From Ilumatobacter sp. (GTDB lineage Bacteria; Actinomycetota; Acidimicrobiia; Acidimicrobiales; Ilumatobacteraceae): a stretch of 33,251 bases of DNA. The notes below the pieces were generated by a model. The model searched no databases and was not told the origin of the DNA. It worked only from the letters and a program-made list of their open reading frames with translations. How positions within the stretch are numbered: position 1 is the stretch's first letter; every line of letters begins with the position of its first letter. Location of the stretch: assembly GCF_030065885.1 (NCBI RefSeq), contig NZ_JASJCS010000057.1, forward strand, positions 1 through 33,251, in the 5' to 3' direction. Shown here in pieces: positions 29,603-33,251 of this stretch. The position numbers and the translations under genes were made by a program.

Positions 29603-32422
29603 GTGGCCACCCGGCATCGCCTGACCATCCGCTCGATCGAACCCGACCCCCGAGCGGCGGCGCTGGCGACGGCCGCCGAGCAGCTCGGACTGGGCGGCGG
29701 GAAGCCCGACGAGCTCGGCGTCGCCGACCTGATCTTCGTCGAGGGCGAGCTCGACCAGGACGAGCTGAACAAGCTGCACGGGTTCCTCGTCGACCCGCTG
29801 CTGCAGCGCGGTTCCTGGTCGGCACCGACCGATCGTGGCGTCGAGATCACGTACCTCCCGGGAGTCACCGACAACGCAGCGGCCACTCTGCGACATGCCG
29901 CCGACCAGCTGGGCATCGTCATCACCGGTGCCGCCACCGGTCGGCGCGTCGAGTTCGGCGCATCGATCGACGACGACCACGCCGACACGCTCGTTCGGCG
30001 GCTCGTCGCCAACCCGGTCATCGAACGGTGGGCGATGGGCGCGATCGATCCCACGTTCCACACCACCGGCAGCAGCACGGGCAAGGCCGAGATCGTGGCG
30101 ATCTCGGGACGGAGCCTCGCCGAGCTGATCGAGATCGGCGCCGAACGGTCGTTGGCGCTCGACCCCGAGGAGCTGCTGGCCGTCCAGGCACACTTCGCCG
30201 AGCTCGATCGCGAACCCACCGACGTCGAGCTCGAGACGCTGGCCCAGACCTGGAGCGAGCACTGCGCCCACAAGACGTTCCGGGCTCACATCGCGACCGA
30301 CGACGGCGAGGACCGGCTACCGCTCATCGCGATGCTCCGCCAGTGCACCGACGCGATCGACGCGCCGTTCGTGAAGTCGTCGTTCGTCGGCAACGCAGGC
30401 ATCGTCGGCTTCGAAGGCGACGTGACGCTGGCGCTCAAGGCCGAGACGCACAACCACCCGTCGGCGGTCGAGCCGTTCGGTGGCGCCAACACCGGCGTCG
30501 GCGGCGTGATCCGCGATGTGCTCGGCATCGCACATCGTCCGATCGCCGTCACCGACATCCTGTGCTTCGGGGTGCCCGACACCCCGCTCGACGACGTGCC
30601 CGACGGTGCGCTCCATCCCCGCCGGATCCGCGACGGCGTGATCGACGGGGTCGCCGACTACGGCAACAAGATCGGCCTGCCGACCGTCGCCGGCGCGGTG
30701 CTGTACGACCCCGGCTACACCACGAACCCGCTCGTCTACGCCGGTTGCATCGGCCGTGCCGAGGGCTGGGAGCAGCACCGTGGCCCGTTCCCCGGCGACC
30801 GCATCGTCGTCCTCGGCGGACGCACCGGCCGCGACGGCATCCGCGGGGCGACGTTCTCCTCGCTGACGATGGACGCGACGACCGGAGAGGTCGCGGGCGC
30901 CAGCGTGCAGATCGGCGACCCGATCGTCGAGAAGCTGCTGATCGACGTGCTGGTCGGCGCCGAGCACCTCTACACCGCGATCACGGACTGCGGTGCCGGT
31001 GGGCTCTCCTCGGCGGTCGGCGAGATGGCCGAGGGGGTCGGCGCCGACGTCGAGCTCGACAAGGTGCCGCTCAAGTACGACGGCCTCGAGCCCTGGGAGA
31101 TCTGGCTGTCCGAGGCCCAGGAGCGGATGGTGATCGCCGTGAAGCCCGGCAAGATGGCCGAGCTCACCGACCGCTGCGCCCGCTACGCCGTCGAGATGGC
31201 CGACATCGGCGGCTTCACCGGCGACGGGCTGCTGACCGTGCGGAGCGGAGGCGCGCCGGTCCTCGAGCTGACCACCAAGTTCCTGCACGACGGCCGACCA
31301 CAGCGCGAGATGACGGCGACGATGCCCAAGCCCGTTCGCGACGACTACATCGGCCGCGAGGTCGACGAGCCCGCATCGGTGCTGCTGCGCCTGCTCGCCC
31401 ATCCGAACATCGCGTCGAAGGCCGACGTCATCCATCGCTACGACCACGAGATCCTCGGGTCGACCGCGAAGCGCCCGCTCGTCGGCCGCCTCGCCGACGC
31501 CCCTGGCGACGGCGTGGTCCTCGCCGAGCCCACCGAGACGACCGGCGTCGCGATCGGCATCGGCGTCAACCCGTGGTACGGGCTCCACGACCCCGAGGCC
31601 ATGGCGTACGCAGCGGTCGACGAGGCGATCCGCAACGTCGTGGCGGTCGGTGCCGACCCCGAGCGGGTGGCCCTGCTCGACAACTTCTCGTGGGGCGACC
31701 CGCGACGCGACACCACGCTGGGCGAGCTGGTCGCCGCCGTCGACGGGTGCTGCGCGGCGTCGATGGCGTACCGCGCACCGTTCGTGTCGGGGAAGGACTC
31801 GCTCAACAACGAGTACACCGGCTCCGACGGTCAGCAGCACGCCGTGCCGCCGACGCTCGTCATCACCGCCGTGGCTCACGTCGCCGACGCCGACCGGTGC
31901 GTCACCCCCGCCCTCACCCAGCCCGGCCATCACATCGTGCTCCTCGGCACGACGAGCCGCGAGTTCGCCGGGAGCCATCTCGACCTGCTGCTGGGGGCGC
32001 CGGCGCACGTCGGGTGTGCACCCGCACCCGACCCCGACGCACCGGCCCGTTACCGGCACCTGCACCAGGCCATCAACGACGGCCTCGTGCGCTCGTGCCA
32101 CGACGTGAGCGAGGGCGGCCTCGCCGTCGCGCTCGCCGAGATGTGCATCGCCGGGCGACTGGGCGCCGACGTGACCGAACTCCCCCACGCCGAGCTGACC
32201 GCCGCGCTGTTCGCCGAGTCGCAGAGCCGGCTGATCGTCGAGGTCGCCGACGACGACCTCAACCGGTTCCGCAACGTGATGAACGAGGACGTGCTCGTGA
32301 TCGGCACCGTCACCGACGATCACCTGCTCCGGTTCCCCGGCGTCGCACCGGTCAACGTCGAAGACCTGGCCGACGCCTTCAACCAGGTGGCCGCACCGAC
32401 CGTCGACGAGGTGTCGCCGTGA
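29603..32422 (+). CDS. purL: Phosphoribosylformylglycinamidine synthase, PurL subunit with PurS-like N-terminus
   Basis: The 939-residue PurL is the ATP-dependent synthetase half of FGAM synthase in purine synthesis. The active-site block 'TWSEHCAHKTF' (H220) and 'KAETHNHPSAVEPFGGANTG' identify it. Two AIRS-like halves follow, the second with 'LLDNFSWGD', 'VSGKDSLNNEY' and 'SCHDVSEGGLAVALAEM'. Small PurL proteins have this histidine near residue 30-40, so about 180 residues are added at the N-terminus. That part holds two PurS-like ferredoxin-fold segments, about 5-75 ('HRLTIRSIEPDPRA') and 85-160 ('VEITYLPGVTDNAAATLRHA'). No separate purS is adjacent. The GTG at 29603 is supported by the leaderless-type box 7 nt upstream. 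The stop overlaps purQ by 4 bases. Confidence 0.95.
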   Translation: MATRHRLTIRSIEPDPRAAALATAAEQLGLGGGKPDELGVADLIFVEGELDQDELNKLHGFLVDPLLQRGSWSAPTDRGVEITYLPGVTDNAAATLRHAADQLGIVITGAATGRRVEFGASIDDDHADTLVRRLVANPVIERWAMGAIDPTFHTTGSSTGKAEIVAISGRSLAELIEIGAERSLALDPEELLAVQAHFAELDREPTDVELETLAQTWSEHCAHKTFRAHIATDDGEDRLPLIAMLRQCTDAIDAPFVKSSFVGNAGIVGFEGDVTLALKAETHNHPSAVEPFGGANTGVGGVIRDVLGIAHRPIAVTDILCFGVPDTPLDDVPDGALHPRRIRDGVIDGVADYGNKIGLPTVAGAVLYDPGYTTNPLVYAGCIGRAEGWEQHRGPFPGDRIVVLGGRTGRDGIRGATFSSLTMDATTGEVAGASVQIGDPIVEKLLIDVLVGAEHLYTAITDCGAGGLSSAVGEMAEGVGADVELDKVPLKYDGLEPWEIWLSEAQERMVIAVKPGKMAELTDRCARYAVEMADIGGFTGDGLLTVRSGGAPVLELTTKFLHDGRPQREMTATMPKPVRDDYIGREVDEPASVLLRLLAHPNIASKADVIHRYDHEILGSTAKRPLVGRLADAPGDGVVLAEPTETTGVAIGIGVNPWYGLHDPEAMAYAAVDEAIRNVVAVGADPERVALLDNFSWGDPRRDTTLGELVAAVDGCCAASMAYRAPFVSGKDSLNNEYTGSDGQQHAVPPTLVITAVAHVADADRCVTPALTQPGHHIVLLGTTSREFAGSHLDLLLGAPAHVGCAPAPDPDAPARYRHLHQAINDGLVRSCHDVSEGGLAVALAEMCIAGRLGADVTELPHAELTAALFAESQSRLIVEVADDDLNRFRNVMNEDVLVIGTVTDDHLLRFPGVAPVNVEDLADAFNQVAAPTVDEVSP

Positions 32423-33138
32423 CCGCGCCGACTGCCCTCGTCATCGCCGGCCCGGGCACGAACCGCGACCGAGACCTCGCCTTGGCGTTCGAGCTCGCCG
32501 GCGCCGAGGCCAGCATCGTGCTGGCGAGCGAGCTCGCCGCGCAGCCCGACCGCCTCGACGACGCCCAGCTGATCGGCATCGCCGGAGGGTTCTCGTACGG
32601 CGACGCCCTCGGCGCCGGTCGCATGCTGGCACTCGATCTGATGGTCGGCGTCGGTGACGCCCTGCAGGCGTTCGTCGATTCCGGTCGGCCCGTGATCGGC
32701 ATCTGCAACGGCTTCCAGGTGCTCACGCGCACCAAGCTGTTGCCGGGTGCGCTCGGCCACAACGCCCATGGCCGTTTCGAATGCCGGTGGGTCGTGATGG
32801 AACCGCCACCGACGTCGCGCTGCGTCTGGACCAAGGGGATCGACGAACCGATCCACTGCCCGATCGCGCACGGAGAGGGCCGATACGTGCACCCCGACGC
32901 CGACTCGCTGGCCGAGGCGGGCCAGGTTGCGTTCCGCTACCGCAGCACCAATCCGAACGGGTCCGTCGCCGACATCGCCGGCGTCTGCAACGCGACGGGC
33001 AACGTGCTCGGTCTGATGCCGCATCCGGAGAACTTCGTGGTCGGTCGCCAGCACCCGCACCACCATCGCGGGGGCGGGCTCGAACACCTGGGTCTCCAAC
33101 TGTTCCGGAACGGGGTGGCCGCCGCGGCGGCGATGTGA
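32419..33138 (+). CDS. purQ: Phosphoribosylformylglycinamidine synthase glutaminase subunit PurQ
   Basis: A 239-residue class I glutamine amidotransferase that supplies ammonia to PurL. The nucleophile C96 lies in 'GICNGFQVL', and the His/Glu pair is in 'GLMPHPENF'. The N-terminus 'LVIAGPGTNRDRDLALAFELAGA' differs from the usual 'FPGSNCDRD' and resembles the glutaminase partners of extended PurL proteins. The GTG start overlaps the purL stop (GTGA), which indicates coupled translation. The C-terminal 'HHHRGGG' region precedes the final helix. Confidence 0.95.
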   Translation: MTAPTALVIAGPGTNRDRDLALAFELAGAEASIVLASELAAQPDRLDDAQLIGIAGGFSYGDALGAGRMLALDLMVGVGDALQAFVDSGRPVIGICNGFQVLTRTKLLPGALGHNAHGRFECRWVVMEPPPTSRCVWTKGIDEPIHCPIAHGEGRYVHPDADSLAEAGQVAFRYRSTNPNGSVADIAGVCNATGNVLGLMPHPENFVVGRQHPHHHRGGGLEHLGLQLFRNGVAAAAAM

Positions 33139-33139
33139 C

Positions 33140-33251
33140 GTGCGGACCAGCCTGTTCGAACCCTTCGTCGACGTCGACCTACCGCTCGAGGACCGGCGCG
33201 ACGGCAAGGTCCGGGCATCGTGGTCGTGCGGCCCGGGCCGCCGACTGATCG
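33140..33251 (+). CDS. purC: Phosphoribosylaminoimidazole-succinocarboxamide synthase, N-terminal fragment
   Basis: The first 37 codons of a gene that runs off the window edge, starting with GTG one base after the purQ stop. 'RRDGKVRASWSCGPGRRLI' matches the SAICAR synthetase start (GKVRxxY...RLL), where the ATP-binding strands begin, and the position after purL-purQ fits. The fragment is too short for a firm assignment. Confidence 0.65.
   Translation, partial: MRTSLFEPFVDVDLPLEDRRDGKVRASWSCGPGRRLI

Overview
The window is a GC-rich, densely coding stretch of an actinobacterial chromosome. Several features suggest the class Acidimicrobiia (Ilumatobacter-like): secreted proteins built from 'DTRxG' surface repeats fused to TolB-type propellers, MaoC-type dehydratase pairs, an F420/PPOX-class oxidoreductase, a PurL with an N-terminal extension, and TAnnnT -10 boxes placed 7-9 nt before start codons, as in leaderless actinobacterial transcripts. 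The lineage is an inference; no 16S or marker-gene search was possible. No phage, insertion sequence, integrase or CRISPR array was seen.

Layout. (1) 1-901: a 101-bp inverted duplication cuts the end of a PAS-domain sensor gene, probably a contig-end fold-back. (2) 1154-3689: aldo/keto reductase, PPOX-class flavoprotein and two MaoC-fold dehydratases. (3) 3879-5613: a secreted tandem DUF302 protein convergent with a cytoplasmic winged-helix/TIR-like (deoxyribosyltransferase-like) protein. (4) 5823-12345: two large secreted propeller/surface-repeat proteins with opposite domain order, flanking a four-domain peptidoglycan hydrolase with no visible signal peptide. (5) 12454-15690 (minus): tRNA-Gly(GCC) and a metX-Fpg-membrane-protein cluster headed by a SAM riboswitch. 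(6) 15760-18314: two alpha/beta hydrolases meeting at a shared palindromic terminator, then DCC-family and DUF4262 genes. (7) 18420-24914: SURF1, lycopene cyclase, an MBL-fold hydrolase and a MacB/LolCDE-type ABC exporter. (8) 25092-27450: an SDR dehydrogenase preceded by an unusual tandem array, then an MFS transporter. (9) 27458-29486 (minus): GMC oxidoreductase, histidine phosphatase and a micro-ORF, all overlapping. (10) 29603-33251: purL-purQ-purC.

The most unusual element is at 25106-25292. Thirteen 14/15-bp units each repeat the first codons of the downstream SDR gene. Most units carry a GGAG Shine-Dalgarno core 8-9 nt before the ATG of the next unit, so the 5' leader is a chain of ribosome-binding-site/start-codon modules. 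A TACGGT box lies 8 nt before the first unit, the spacing seen at leaderless genes elsewhere in the window. The gene may therefore once have been leaderless, and start-region duplication then pushed it about 172 bp from its promoter.
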